DNA of 64,000 nt from contig JBBQXY010000002.1 in NCBI GenBank assembly GCA_038209195.1, positions 1 through 64,000 of the forward strand. Direction: 5' to 3'. Position 1 is the stretch's first letter. Each line of letters begins with the position of its first letter. The notes under the pieces are model-generated. The model was given only the letters and a program-made list of their open reading frames with translations. It had not been told where the DNA came from and did not search any database. Both the position numbers and the translations under genes were made by a program. This document shows positions 1 through 8,527 of this stretch, piece after piece. Source of the stretch: JBBQXY01 sp038209195 (GTDB taxonomy: Bacteria > Chloroflexota > Ktedonobacteria > Ktedonobacterales > Ktedonobacteraceae).

Positions 1-1
1 G

Positions 2-514
2 GAGGCGAACACTGGCCCAATCGCGGCAGTGAGCGATGTGGGACAGACAGTGGTAGGGAAGAACATTGCTTTGGATGCCTCAGCCTCGTATGTTGCAGGT
101 AATTCTGCCGCACCTTTGTCATACACCTGGAATTTCGGCGATGGCTCTACCGCTAGTGGCATTGCGGTCAACCATGCTTACCAATTGCCCGGTAGCTATA
201 CGTTAACGCTCACCGTTATCTCTAGCAGGAGCAAACTTCTCATCAGTAAGGAGATCACTGTCGTCTCGCACAGTGTGCAATATCCTAATCCCTACTCAGG
301 CTATGCATCGAATGGTGTACCGCCTTCCAACCCAGCAGTGGTCTTGCCAACACCCACAAACGCAAAGCCAGATCTGGTTCCTACCACTGCTACCACCACC
401 GCATCAAATCCAGCTAGCATTGTGGGTTTTGTGTTGCTGCTCGCTGTCAGCCTGGTCATTATCATTCTGGTGGTGCGAGGAACACGCTTGAAAAGGAAGA
501 AAGAAGAGGTTTGA
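2..514 (+). CDS. PKD-domain surface protein, C-terminal part (5' end outside window)
   Basis: The open frame runs in from the left edge, so the N-terminus is missing. The visible part (about 170 residues) begins with a PKD-type beta-sandwich. It carries the landmarks DASAS, then YTWNFGDGS, then NHAYQLPGSYTLTLTV, which match the family pattern of a W-x-FGDG core followed by a Y-x-x-x-G-x-Y-x-V strand. A Pro/Thr/Asn-rich spacer follows, then one hydrophobic helix (GFVLLLAVSLVIIILVV) and a basic tail (RLKRKKEEV). This is the layout of a C-terminally membrane-anchored extracellular protein with the PKD domain outside the cell. PKD domains usually mediate protein or glycan contacts, and no catalytic part is visible. 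It converges on the exporter gene, with 16 bp between the two stops. The full function cannot be judged from this fragment. Confidence 0.8.
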   Translation, partial: EANTGPIAAVSDVGQTVVGKNIALDASASYVAGNSAAPLSYTWNFGDGSTASGIAVNHAYQLPGSYTLTLTVISSRSKLLISKEITVVSHSVQYPNPYSGYASNGVPPSNPAVVLPTPTNAKPDLVPTTATTTASNPASIVGFVLLLAVSLVIIILVVRGTRLKRKKEEV

Positions 515-530
515 GAAAACGTACTGCAAG

Positions 531-1367
531 CTAAATCAGCTTCCAACCGGAAATCACCAGGACAGCAGCCAATACTGGGCGCATATATTTCTCTGGGACG
601 AATTTGCTTGCTCTACTCCCGATAAAGACACCGGGCAACGAACCGATCAGAAGGAGGCCAACAATAGGCCAGTTAATAGTTCCTGCTGTGAGATACGCTA
701 TGAAGCCTGAAGCCAACAACATGAAAGCCTGGAAAATGTCAGTGCCCACTAATTCTTTCGCGGTCAAGCGGGGGAAGAGGAAGGCGAGAGAGACGATGAT
801 TAATGTACCGCTGCCGACAGATGTTAAACCAACCAGGAAACCAACAACCGCTCCTATCGCGATAGTGATGATAGGGCGATAGCGTTTTTCCCATAGGCCA
901 GGAGTCGTTGAAACTTCAATTTCTTTACCACCATTAGCGAGCACCGCCTTCTTGTGCGCCTCTAGTTGACGCTTTTCTAGCGAACGCATGATAAACGGCT
1001 TGATAAGCAACATGAGTGCGACCAAAATGAGTGTGCAGCCAATGGCTGGCAAAATCACACCATTGATGGCTGTACCATTGTGTTTACGAATGTACTGGAC
1101 AAGGGTAACGCTCAGAAAGGTTGCTGGTACACTGCCACATGCCAGCCACAAAGCAACTTTGAAATTGACGTTCTTCTGCCGAATATGCACAATAGAACCA
1201 ACGGCTTTGGTGACGGTGGAGTAGGCAATATCAGTACCAACCGCCCAGACGGGAGGAATCCGAAAAATCAAAATCAAAATCGGAGCAAGAAGCGAACCCC
1301 CTCCCATCCCTGTAAGCCCAATAAGAATGCCGATCAGCAGGCCTACTAACGAATAGCGAAAATCCAC
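531..1367 (-). CDS. TauE/SafE-family sulfite/organosulfur exporter-like membrane protein
   Basis: A 278-residue, mostly hydrophobic protein with about eight membrane helices. It has two family-typical Gly-rich repeats, GILIGLTGMGGGSLLAPIL near the N-terminus and GFLVGLTSVGSGTLI in the second half. This internal duplication is characteristic of TauE/SafE (DUF81) permeases, which move sulfite, sulfoacetate or other anions across the inner membrane. The start is GTG, chosen because AAAGGAGC lies at the correct distance upstream; the length fits the family. It is transcribed alone. An inverted repeat 39-58 bp upstream of the start may be its operator. The substrate cannot be read from sequence, since family members differ widely and no sulfur gene is adjacent. 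A hydrophilic loop rich in Lys and Glu separates the two halves. Confidence 0.88.
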   Translation of the reverse strand: MDFRYSLVGLLIGILIGLTGMGGGSLLAPILILIFRIPPVWAVGTDIAYSTVTKAVGSIVHIRQKNVNFKVALWLACGSVPATFLSVTLVQYIRKHNGTAINGVILPAIGCTLILVALMLLIKPFIMRSLEKRQLEAHKKAVLANGGKEIEVSTTPGLWEKRYRPIITIAIGAVVGFLVGLTSVGSGTLIIVSLAFLFPRLTAKELVGTDIFQAFMLLASGFIAYLTAGTINWPIVGLLLIGSLPGVFIGSRASKFVPEKYMRPVLAAVLVISGWKLI

Positions 1368-1821
1368 AATATTGCTCCTTTCACGAGCACAAACAAGGGT
1401 GAACGCGTGACCTCAATTGGTCACGTATGTAACTACAGTTTCATATCGCAACAATACCATATTTTTTTTATTCTTTCAAGGAATATTTTACATTCTTATC
1501 AGCTATAAGAAATTGGTATTTATATGCCACTTATCATAACTATTTATTATGTATTTCATTCTGTTTCAATATACTTTTGTATGTACCAGTTCATTTAGGC
1601 ATTTTAGATCTTGTAACGCACCTATTGGAGAAAATGCCATTCAGATACTCCTCACCGGAAGATGATTTTTGTCAAAGATGGTATGATAATGCTAGAGATA
1701 CACTACGTGATACGAAGAGGCCATAAATGCCTATCTCTTGCGCTCAAGGCCCCTGCATGCGGTTTCAATCCGTCTTAGTTGGTAGGGAGATATACATGCT
1801 TAATAAAGGAGGGACCTCACG
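1368..1821. other. Intergenic region with operator-like inverted repeat
   Basis: This is the divergent control region between the exporter (minus) and the Uma2 gene (plus). It holds a CGTGACC-N6-GGTCACG inverted repeat (1406-1425) next to the exporter, and a strongly AT-rich stretch from about 1440 to 1620 that probably carries promoters for both directions. No RNA gene or convincing ORF was seen. Confidence 0.5.
1406..1425. promoter_or_regulatory. Inverted repeat CGTGACC-N6-GGTCACG, candidate operator
   Basis: Perfect 7-bp arms separated by six bases, centred about 48 bp upstream of the exporter GTG start. This symmetry suits a dimeric repressor or activator of the TetR, GntR or LysR type. 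No regulator gene is adjacent, so the binding protein is unknown. Confidence 0.4.
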
Positions 1822-2403
1822 ATGGTCGCAGACCCCCATCGTCGTTTGATGAGCGTGGAAGACTACCTGGAGCTTGAACGTCAGAGTCTGGATGTGCGCT
1901 ATGAATACATTGATGGCATCGTGACGATGCTCGCGGGTGGAACGACGAACCACGCTCGTATTTGTGTCAACCTCATCAGCTTGTTACATGCCGTCTTGCG
2001 CGGCACATCATGCCAGGTATTCACTTCTGATCTACGAGTAAGTGTTGCTCCGACTCGTTATGTCTATCCTGATGCTTCTGTGAGTTGTGACCCGCATGAT
2101 CTGGAAGATCGGGGAGATACCCTCCACGCTCCCTGTGCGGTGTTTGAAGTGCTCTCCCCTTCCACGGAAGCCTATGACCGAGGGAAAAAATTCAGCTTTT
2201 ATCGTGGTTGCCCTTCGCTACAAGAATATGTCATGGTTAGCACACAAGAGCAAGCAGTAGACGTCTACCGACGAGCGACGGATAATCTCTGGACGCTGCA
2301 CCCGTTCGGGCCAGGAGATGAGATACACCTGAAAAGTATCAGTATGCGATTTCCTCTCGCCAGTGTCTACGAGCATGTTCCTCTGCCAGAAGAGGGTGTG
2401 TAG
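1822..2403 (+). CDS. Uma2-family PD-(D/E)XK endonuclease-like protein
   Basis: A 193-residue protein of the Uma2 (DUF820) family, a restriction-endonuclease fold abundant in Cyanobacteria and Chloroflexi. The N-terminal MSVEDYLELE region and the VRYEYIDGIV strand are typical. The nuclease core shows YPDASV (the PD of PD-(D/E)XK), then AVFEVLSPSTEAYDRGKKF, which supplies the acidic residue and a lysine, and LQEYVMV near the end. The ATG start follows a strong AAAGGAGGG ribosome-binding site. It is probably a metal-dependent DNA nuclease. The cellular role of the family is not established, and no cognate restriction or toxin partner is adjacent. The motif set looks intact, so the enzyme could be active. 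Confidence 0.9.
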   Translation: MVADPHRRLMSVEDYLELERQSLDVRYEYIDGIVTMLAGGTTNHARICVNLISLLHAVLRGTSCQVFTSDLRVSVAPTRYVYPDASVSCDPHDLEDRGDTLHAPCAVFEVLSPSTEAYDRGKKFSFYRGCPSLQEYVMVSTQEQAVDVYRRATDNLWTLHPFGPGDEIHLKSISMRFPLASVYEHVPLPEEGV

Positions 2404-2483
2404 TAGGGATAGCTAGACGGGCTGCACTCTATCTAACTCAATCACATTCAAATCATACAGACACGAAAAAAAATGGAGGAATC

Positions 2484-4136
2484 ATGGCCAGACCTATCTA
2501 TGTTATGGGGCATAAGAACTCGGATTTAGATTCCGTGGCGTCGGCTATTGCCTATGCGCGATTGCTACAATTGCAGGGAGAGGAAGAGGCTATTGCCGCA
2601 CGCAATGGCATCCTCAAGCCAGAAGTCAGCTTTGTCCTTGAACGGTATCACGTGGAGCCACCAGAAGCGCGCGAAGATGTGTATCTTCAGGTACGCGACG
2701 TTATGCGCCGTGGGGTTATCAGTGCGCATATGGACCAATCGCTGCTAGAAGCAGGGCAGTTGCTGCAAGAGCATAACCGACGGTCAATGCCGGTCGTTGA
2801 TGCAGAAAATAAAGTACAGGGTATTATTGCCAGCGAAGATTTCGCCAAACTTTTTTTTAACGATCTTGATCCGCGTTCTGTCAATCGCATTCCCTTAAAT
2901 AAGGATAACCTGGTGCGTGTCCTTAAAGGACGTGTGCTGGTGGAAGGGCGCCGCCCGCTGGGTAATCGTGTCATTGTGGGAGCGATGCAGGCTGAGACGA
3001 TGGCCGATTATGTCGAGAAGGGCTGCTTAGTCGTACTGGGCGACCGCGAGGATGCGCAACTCAAAGCCATCGAAGCTGGTGCCGCCGCACTGGTGGTCAC
3101 TGGAGACCTGCTCTTATCGGCCCGGACGCTGGCAATGGCACAAAAACAGGGCGTCATGGTCATCAGCACCGCCCACCATACCTTTACTGCTGTGCGCCTG
3201 ATAAATCTGAGTATCAGCACACAAGATATCATGAATCGCGAGTTTAATTTTTGCCGACCAGATGATCAGATGAGCGAGGTGCAACGTACTCTAGCACGCC
3301 GCCGCTCCATGCCCGTAGTGGATGATGAAGGCAAATTAGTGGGCTATCTTTCACGTACCGATCTCATAAATGCCCATCCCAAAAGGGTAGTATTGGTAGA
3401 CCACAACGAGCATTCGCAAGCTGTTGATGGTATCGAAGAGGCAGAGTTGCTAGGTATCATCGACCACCATCGCATTGCCGATGTCCATACCAACAAGCCT
3501 ATCATGTTTCGAGCCGATCCGGTTGGTTGCACAGGCACAATCATCGTGGGCCTCTACCACGAGGCAGGGATAGATATTCCGCGCGACGTGGCAGGGCTCT
3601 TGCTGGCCGGGCTGCTCTATGACACACTTATCCTGCGTTCTCCCACCTCCACCAGCCGCGATGAGCGCGTAGCCGCTGAACTGGCGAAGATCACCGGTGA
3701 AGATATTGAGCAATACGGTCAGGAAATTTTTACCGCCGCCGCAACCGATCTCAACGGTCGTTCCGCCGAGGAGTTAATTACCGCCGACTTCAAAGAGTTT
3801 AGCGTGGGAGACGCCAAATTCGCGATTGGCACGGTTGAAACAGCCAGCCCCACCACCATCGAGAAACGTTCAGCGGAATTGTTGAGCACGATGCAGCATC
3901 TCTCGCAAGAACGCGGCTATACCTCGTTTCTCTTTATGATTGTTGATATCATTAATATGCGCTGCCATTTATTAATTAATGGAGGAGAACAGGCTGTTGC
4001 TGAAGTACTGGGCGCACAGTTGGAGGAAGATGGACATTCCGCCGTGGTAGAAGAACTAGTCTCTCGTAAAAAGCAAGTAGTTCCGCTGCTCGGTCGCATC
4101 CATTCCGCCATGTCTGGAAAGACCGGTGCTTTGTAA
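2484..4136 (+). CDS. ppaC: Manganese-dependent inorganic pyrophosphatase with CBS and DRTGG domains (family II)
   Basis: A 550-residue cytoplasmic enzyme that hydrolyses pyrophosphate to two phosphates. The DHH catalytic domain is split. The N-terminal metal-binding motif GHKNSDLDS contains H10, D14 and D16. Two CBS units follow (roughly residues 70-125 and 255-300), with a DRTGG domain between them (about 140-240), then the DHH signature GIIDHHRIAD and a DHHA2 domain ending in the substrate-binding SRKKQ motif. In known CBS-PPases such inserts bind adenine nucleotides and control activity, so this enzyme is probably inhibited or activated by AMP, ATP or diadenosine polyphosphates. The start is ATG behind ATGGAGG. 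The next gene encodes the membrane pyrophosphatase, so both PPi-consuming systems lie side by side. Confidence 0.93.
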   Translation: MARPIYVMGHKNSDLDSVASAIAYARLLQLQGEEEAIAARNGILKPEVSFVLERYHVEPPEAREDVYLQVRDVMRRGVISAHMDQSLLEAGQLLQEHNRRSMPVVDAENKVQGIIASEDFAKLFFNDLDPRSVNRIPLNKDNLVRVLKGRVLVEGRRPLGNRVIVGAMQAETMADYVEKGCLVVLGDREDAQLKAIEAGAAALVVTGDLLLSARTLAMAQKQGVMVISTAHHTFTAVRLINLSISTQDIMNREFNFCRPDDQMSEVQRTLARRRSMPVVDDEGKLVGYLSRTDLINAHPKRVVLVDHNEHSQAVDGIEEAELLGIIDHHRIADVHTNKPIMFRADPVGCTGTIIVGLYHEAGIDIPRDVAGLLLAGLLYDTLILRSPTSTSRDERVAAELAKITGEDIEQYGQEIFTAAATDLNGRSAEELITADFKEFSVGDAKFAIGTVETASPTTIEKRSAELLSTMQHLSQERGYTSFLFMIVDIINMRCHLLINGGEQAVAEVLGAQLEEDGHSAVVEELVSRKKQVVPLLGRIHSAMSGKTGAL

Positions 4137-4210
4137 CATGTGTTTATTTTAGCAGGATATTTGCAACACCAGAGGTTCTTTGAATATGTGGATTCGTGAC
4201 CCAAATATAC

Positions 4211-4239
4211 TTGTCATAGGACAAACACTATGTTAAACT
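4211..4239 (+). promoter_or_regulatory. Predicted sigma70-type promoter for hppA
   Basis: TTGTCA and TAAACT are separated by exactly 17 bp, about 135 bp upstream of the GTG start of hppA. This suggests that the membrane pyrophosphatase can be transcribed independently of ppaC. Confidence 0.45.
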
Positions 4240-4371
4240 AGAGTTCGACTCGGATGCCTCTTCAGAGGAATTGGTACTTTTTTGTGCTTAAGCTCATCAA
4301 GTTAACAGCGTGCTGGCGGTCAATGTTGATCCGCCTATCTTCTCTTGTGCCTAAGGAGGGCGTTTTCTATC

Positions 4372-6702
4372 GTGAGTAACTATATCTGGGTTCCCATCAT
4401 TGTAGGACTCCTCGCGGTTGTCTTCGCAGCTTATCTCGCGAGATTTGTCCTAAGCAAAGACACTGGCACTCCTGCTATGCAAAAAGTAGCCAACGCTATT
4501 TTTTCTGGTGCTATGGCTTTCCTCAATCGACAGTATCGAACCATTGCTATTCTCTCTGTATTTGCCGCTATCATTGTCGCCGTTGTTCTTGCGCTGCTTG
4601 GGCAGGGCGATCAGGCGGCTAGATTCAGCCTGGCCTGGCACACCGCGGTCGCCTTCTTAATTGGTGCGATCTGCTCCGGAGTTTCAGGCTTTATTGGCAT
4701 GTACGTTGCTGTACGGTCAAACAGCCGCACTGCCAGTGCAGCTACCCGTAGCCTTGGTGAAGCCTTGATGGTTTCGTTGCGCGGTGGTGCTGTCTCTGGT
4801 TTCCTCGTGGTCTCCCTCTCGCTGCTGGGTGTCACGGTGGTCTTCACTGCTTTTGGTGGACTGACCAGTCCTGAGCTAGCTCCTTCGCTCATCGTGGGCT
4901 TTGGTTTTGGTGCTAGTTTTGTCGCCTTGTTTGCACAGCTCGGCGGTGGTATTTTTACCAAGGCTGCCGATGTCGGTGCTGACCTTGTCGGTAAAGTTGA
5001 AGCGAATATTCCTGAAGATGATCCACGTAACCCCGCCGTTATCGCCGACCTCGTAGGCGACAACGTTGGCGACTGCGCTGGACGTGGTGCTGACCTCTTC
5101 GAATCAACCGCCGCTGAAAATATCGGTGCGATGATCCTGGGTGTGGCCCTCTATAGCGCAACCGGCAATATCGGCTGGATTCTCTTCCCGCTGGTGGTGC
5201 GTGCCTTTGGCTTGATCGCCTCGGCTATCGGCTTGATGTATGTCCGCCCATCGGTCGTCGTCGAGCCCGATAAAGCTGCTGGTCGCGACCCCGGTGAAAT
5301 TGCCATGACACAATTGAGTATTGGCTACCTCATTACGTGCGCCCTTTCTATCGTCGGCGTATTTCTGGGTAGCTATCTGCTTTTGAATGGTAACAATGTC
5401 ACCAGCAATGATGGTATTCCGACATGGGTATGGTTTGGCCTGGCTGGTACCGTTGGTATCCTCCTCAGCATTGCCTTTGTCTACATTACCCAGTACTACA
5501 CGGCTGGAACGTGGCGTCCCGTGCGCGAAATCGCTGCCGCGACCCTTACTGGTCCCGCCACGACCATTATCACTGGTGTCGCCGTTGGCTTTGAATGTGT
5601 TGCGCTGCCGGTATTGGCGATCTGTGCCGCGCTAGGCCTATCGTTCTTCCTGGGCAGCCAGGTACACATCCCACTGTCGGTCGCGACCAACCCCGGCGTC
5701 ATTAACGTTGGTGGTATCTTTGGAACAGCGGTTGCCACCATGGGTATGTTGATGAGTTGTGCCTATGTCCTCGCTATGGACACCTTCGGCCCCATCACTG
5801 ACAACGCTGGTGGTATCACCGAAATGGGTGGTCAGGCTGAGTCTGTCCGTGACATCACCGATGCCCTTGACGGCGTAGGTAACACGACCAAGGCTCTCAC
5901 CAAGGGCTATGGTATCGGCTCCGCTGCCCTGGCTGCTTTCCTGCTCTTCAGTGCTTACCTGGATGTGCTCTACGGCTTCAAGTATACTGCGGCATGCGCA
6001 CAAGCAGGAGTGAACTGCAAAGTAGCAGCGGACGCTACAGCAGCCGCTTTGAAAGCGTCAGTCGTTTACCATGTCGATCTCGCGGACATCGCGGTCTTCA
6101 TCGCAGCATTGCTCGGTATCACGCTCATCTTCTTCTTCAGCGCTCTGGCTATTCGCGCCGTAGGTGCCGCCGCCAAGCGTATGATCGAAGAGGTACGCCG
6201 CCAGTTCCGCGAAAATCCCAAGATTATGGCGGAAGATCCCGCTGACCGCGTTGATCCTGACTATGCTCGCTGCGTAGATATCAGTACGCGTGGCGCTTTG
6301 AGAGCCATGATCCTTCCTGGTGTTGTTGCGGTATTGACCCCCATTGCCGTCGGTGCCATTCTTGGCCCACAGGCCGAGGCAGGTATGTTGATGGTTGGTA
6401 CGATGGGCGGTATCGTCCTCGCTCTCTTCCTCAACAACGGTGGTGGCGCGTTAGACAATGCCAAGAAGTACATTGAGGCTGGCTATCTGCGGGTAAATAA
6501 AGAGGGTGAGATGGTTGACCGTCTCGATATGACCGGTACGGTGCTCGGCAAAAAGAGTGATCCGCACAAGGCCAGCGTCGTTGGCGATACCGTCGGTGAT
6601 CCCTTCAAGGACACCGCTGGCCCCTCACTGCACGTTCTGATCAAATTGCTCAGCACCATCACGCTGGTGTTGGCTCCTTTGTACGTCTACCTGCACCCCT
6701 AA
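4372..6702 (+). CDS. hppA: K+-independent membrane-bound H+-translocating pyrophosphatase
   Basis: A multi-pass pump of 776 residues that couples PPi hydrolysis to proton export. The PPi-binding signature DVGADLVGKVE is followed by the acidic motif DLVGDNVGDCAGRGADLFES; a second set, TDNAGGITEM, and the C-terminal GDTVGDPFKDTAGPS complete the active site. In GNTTKALTKG a Lys and a Thr occupy the positions that are Ala and Gly/Ala in K+-dependent enzymes, so this is the K+-insensitive, proton-pumping class. I chose the GTG start at 4372, 11 bases after AAGGAGGG; an upstream TTG in the same frame would overlap that ribosome-binding site. It lies 235 bp behind the soluble CBS-pyrophosphatase and ends before a clear terminator. 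About 16 helices are expected for the family, consistent with the length. Confidence 0.96.
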   Translation: MSNYIWVPIIVGLLAVVFAAYLARFVLSKDTGTPAMQKVANAIFSGAMAFLNRQYRTIAILSVFAAIIVAVVLALLGQGDQAARFSLAWHTAVAFLIGAICSGVSGFIGMYVAVRSNSRTASAATRSLGEALMVSLRGGAVSGFLVVSLSLLGVTVVFTAFGGLTSPELAPSLIVGFGFGASFVALFAQLGGGIFTKAADVGADLVGKVEANIPEDDPRNPAVIADLVGDNVGDCAGRGADLFESTAAENIGAMILGVALYSATGNIGWILFPLVVRAFGLIASAIGLMYVRPSVVVEPDKAAGRDPGEIAMTQLSIGYLITCALSIVGVFLGSYLLLNGNNVTSNDGIPTWVWFGLAGTVGILLSIAFVYITQYYTAGTWRPVREIAAATLTGPATTIITGVAVGFECVALPVLAICAALGLSFFLGSQVHIPLSVATNPGVINVGGIFGTAVATMGMLMSCAYVLAMDTFGPITDNAGGITEMGGQAESVRDITDALDGVGNTTKALTKGYGIGSAALAAFLLFSAYLDVLYGFKYTAACAQAGVNCKVAADATAAALKASVVYHVDLADIAVFIAALLGITLIFFFSALAIRAVGAAAKRMIEEVRRQFRENPKIMAEDPADRVDPDYARCVDISTRGALRAMILPGVVAVLTPIAVGAILGPQAEAGMLMVGTMGGIVLALFLNNGGGALDNAKKYIEAGYLRVNKEGEMVDRLDMTGTVLGKKSDPHKASVVGDTVGDPFKDTAGPSLHVLIKLLSTITLVLAPLYVYLHP

Positions 6703-6722
6703 GCTCCCAGTCGTGAAAAGCG

Positions 6723-6759
6723 AAAAGCCAGGCATCAGCAATGATGCTCTGGCTTTTTT
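6723..6759 (+). terminator. Intrinsic terminator after hppA
   Basis: An AAAAGCCAG stem pairs with CTGGCTTTT, with an inner CATCA/TGATG stem, and is followed by a T run. It begins about 20 bases after the hppA stop codon. Confidence 0.85.
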
Positions 6760-6823
6760 CTTGACCTGAACTGATACAATCGCAGCAGAGATTTGTGCGC
6801 TACAATCTGCGATAGGAGGACTC

Positions 6824-7897
6824 ATGCCTCGTTATAGACCTGCTTCTCTCTCTTTAATGTATCTCACCATAGCGTTGCTCTGCCTATTGCTAGTAGGCTG
6901 TGATATCTCCATTGGAACACCGACTAGCACAAGCACATCCGGTGGCTGCCAGAGCAATTGCACCATCGGTTCAGGCACGCAGGGCGTCCAGGTATTTGTC
7001 GAACCGGATGCTGGCGAACATCCCATCACCGATGCCATTGAAGCAGCCAGGAAATCGGTCTGGCTGGAGATGTATATCTTGTCCGATCGCAATGTGATAC
7101 GTGCGTTGGAAGATGCGGTCAACCACGGCGTCGATGTACGTGTCATGCTGGAGCCACATCCCTACGGCAGTGGCTCACCTGCACGTACCATCGATCAATT
7201 GAAAGCGGCAGGGGCGAAGGTCGAGGACTCCAATCCAGCTTTTAGCTTGACCCATGAAAAAGGTATGCTGATAGATGGCACAACTGCTTATATCATGACC
7301 TCTAATTTCTCGCGCTCGGCACTCGGTGGCTATGGCAGTAGCAGTACGTATGTCAGTAACCGCGAATATGACATAGTGGATACCAATATACAAGATGTAC
7401 AGGCGTTGAACGCTATCTTCCAGGCTGACTGGAACCGCTCGACGGCGCAATTCAATGATAGCAATCTCGTCGTCAGTCCTGTCAATTCACGCAACGCTCT
7501 CACCGGGTTGATTAACAGTACACACAGCACGCTCTTGATCGAGGCAGAGGAGATGAACGACTCCGCCATCGAACAGGCTTTAGTGAATGCCGTCAAACGT
7601 GGGGTGCAGGTACAAGTGATTCTGCCCTCACCAAGTGGTTCAGCGAGCGATAGTAACCGTGCGGGTATTGATACCATCAAACAGGGGGGAGTGCAGGTAC
7701 GAGAAGATAGTCGCCTCTATATCCATGCCAAAATGTTCATTGCAGATGGGCAGGAAGCGTTTGTTGGCTCCGAGAATATCTCGACCCAATCGCTTGACCA
7801 GAACCGCGAACTGGGTATTATCGTAGCAGAGCAGAGTGTATTGCTCACGCTACAACAGACGTTCCAGAAAGATTGGGGAGACTCACACGGGGTATGA
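6824..7897 (+). CDS. Phospholipase D-like lipoprotein
   Basis: A 357-residue protein with a lipoprotein signal peptide: a hydrophobic stretch ending in the lipobox LLVGC (Cys26), followed by a Ser/Thr/Gly-rich linker. The mature part has the two HKD motifs of the PLD superfamily, HEKGMLID in the first half and HAKMFIAD in the second, each followed by the usual Gly/Ser/Asn segment (MTSNFS and VGSENIS). The pair should form one active site for phosphodiester chemistry at the outer face of the membrane. Substrates in this superfamily include phospholipids, cardiolipin precursors and nucleic acids, and none can be chosen here. The ATG start follows TAGGAGGA. The gene stands alone, after the hppA terminator and before a hairpin repeat. 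Confidence 0.9.
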   Translation: MPRYRPASLSLMYLTIALLCLLLVGCDISIGTPTSTSTSGGCQSNCTIGSGTQGVQVFVEPDAGEHPITDAIEAARKSVWLEMYILSDRNVIRALEDAVNHGVDVRVMLEPHPYGSGSPARTIDQLKAAGAKVEDSNPAFSLTHEKGMLIDGTTAYIMTSNFSRSALGGYGSSSTYVSNREYDIVDTNIQDVQALNAIFQADWNRSTAQFNDSNLVVSPVNSRNALTGLINSTHSTLLIEAEEMNDSAIEQALVNAVKRGVQVQVILPSPSGSASDSNRAGIDTIKQGGVQVREDSRLYIHAKMFIADGQEAFVGSENISTQSLDQNRELGIIVAEQSVLLTLQQTFQKDWGDSHGV

Positions 7898-7907
7898 GTT
7901 CTATTAC

Positions 7908-8053
7908 TTAGGCAAGGTACAAACGCCCTTGACCGTTTCTCATCACCAGAAAGGTTCAGCCGTGTCATGCTGAGCGCAGCTAAGCATCTGGCGTGGCACG
8001 GAGATGCTTAGCTGCGCTCAGCATGACACGGGGTGACTGGTCAAACGGTCAAG
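7908..8053. repeat. Dispersed hairpin repeat, copy A
   Basis: It contains a perfect 29-bp inverted repeat (7961-7989 and 8002-8030) of the GTCATgCTGAGCGCAGC type, around a 12-nt spacer. Its left flank (GGCAAGGTaCAAACGC, then GACCGTTTCTCATCACC) is shared with copies B and C. It lies directly after the PLD-lipoprotein gene and could also act as a terminator. Confidence 0.75.
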
Positions 8054-8167
8054 CACCATTCGTCCATAATGAACCTTGCCTTACATCCAAATGGTACCAA
8101 GCTGATGATTTTGCAGTATACTGTTCTTACATTGCGTGATACGATAGCAAAACAAGGGAGGTTATTC

Positions 8168-8455
8168 ATGACAACAGAAATTGCTATTTTTACAGCCGTC
8201 TCTGGCAAAGAGGATGCATTGGGCCAAGCGATTTTGCGCGGGCTGGAAGTTATTCGCCAACATCCAGAGGTAATCGCAGCACAGGTCGAACGCTGTATCG
8301 AGAAACCTGGACAATATATGCTGATGGTCAACTGGTCATCGTTGGAGGCGCACACAGTCGATTTTCGCGGTGGGCCGCTCTTCCCACAGTGGCGCAACCA
8401 TATTAAGGGGTTATTCGAGGACACTCCTGTCGTTTTCCACTATGAGGCCTTTTAA
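8168..8455 (+). CDS. Antibiotic biosynthesis monooxygenase (ABM) domain protein
   Basis: A 95-residue protein that is a single ferredoxin-like ABM/dimeric alpha-beta-barrel domain. It has the TEIAIFTAVSGKEDAL first strand, the LRGLEVIRQHPEVIAAQ segment, YMLMVNWSSLEAHTVDF and the terminal PVVFHYEAF strand. Members are heme-degrading enzymes, cofactor-free oxygenases or small-molecule binding proteins. The sequence lacks a feature that would select one, although the W-S-S-x-E-A-H segment is general to the family. The ATG at 8168 was chosen because GGGAGGT lies six bases upstream; a longer frame starting at 8033 would run through repeat A. It is followed 72 bp later by ligA but is probably a separate unit. 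Confidence 0.85.
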   Translation: MTTEIAIFTAVSGKEDALGQAILRGLEVIRQHPEVIAAQVERCIEKPGQYMLMVNWSSLEAHTVDFRGGPLFPQWRNHIKGLFEDTPVVFHYEAF

Positions 8456-8527
8456 GAAGAATAGGTAATAGGCAAAAAGAATACGCATAGCTAACGCTTT
8501 ATTACGTGTACCGGGAGACTTTTGAAT

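Noticed and set aside
7908..8053. Copy A hairpin as a CRISPR repeat or tRNA-like structure
   Set aside because: The copies are single, far apart and have no regular spacers; they fit a dispersed palindromic repeat.
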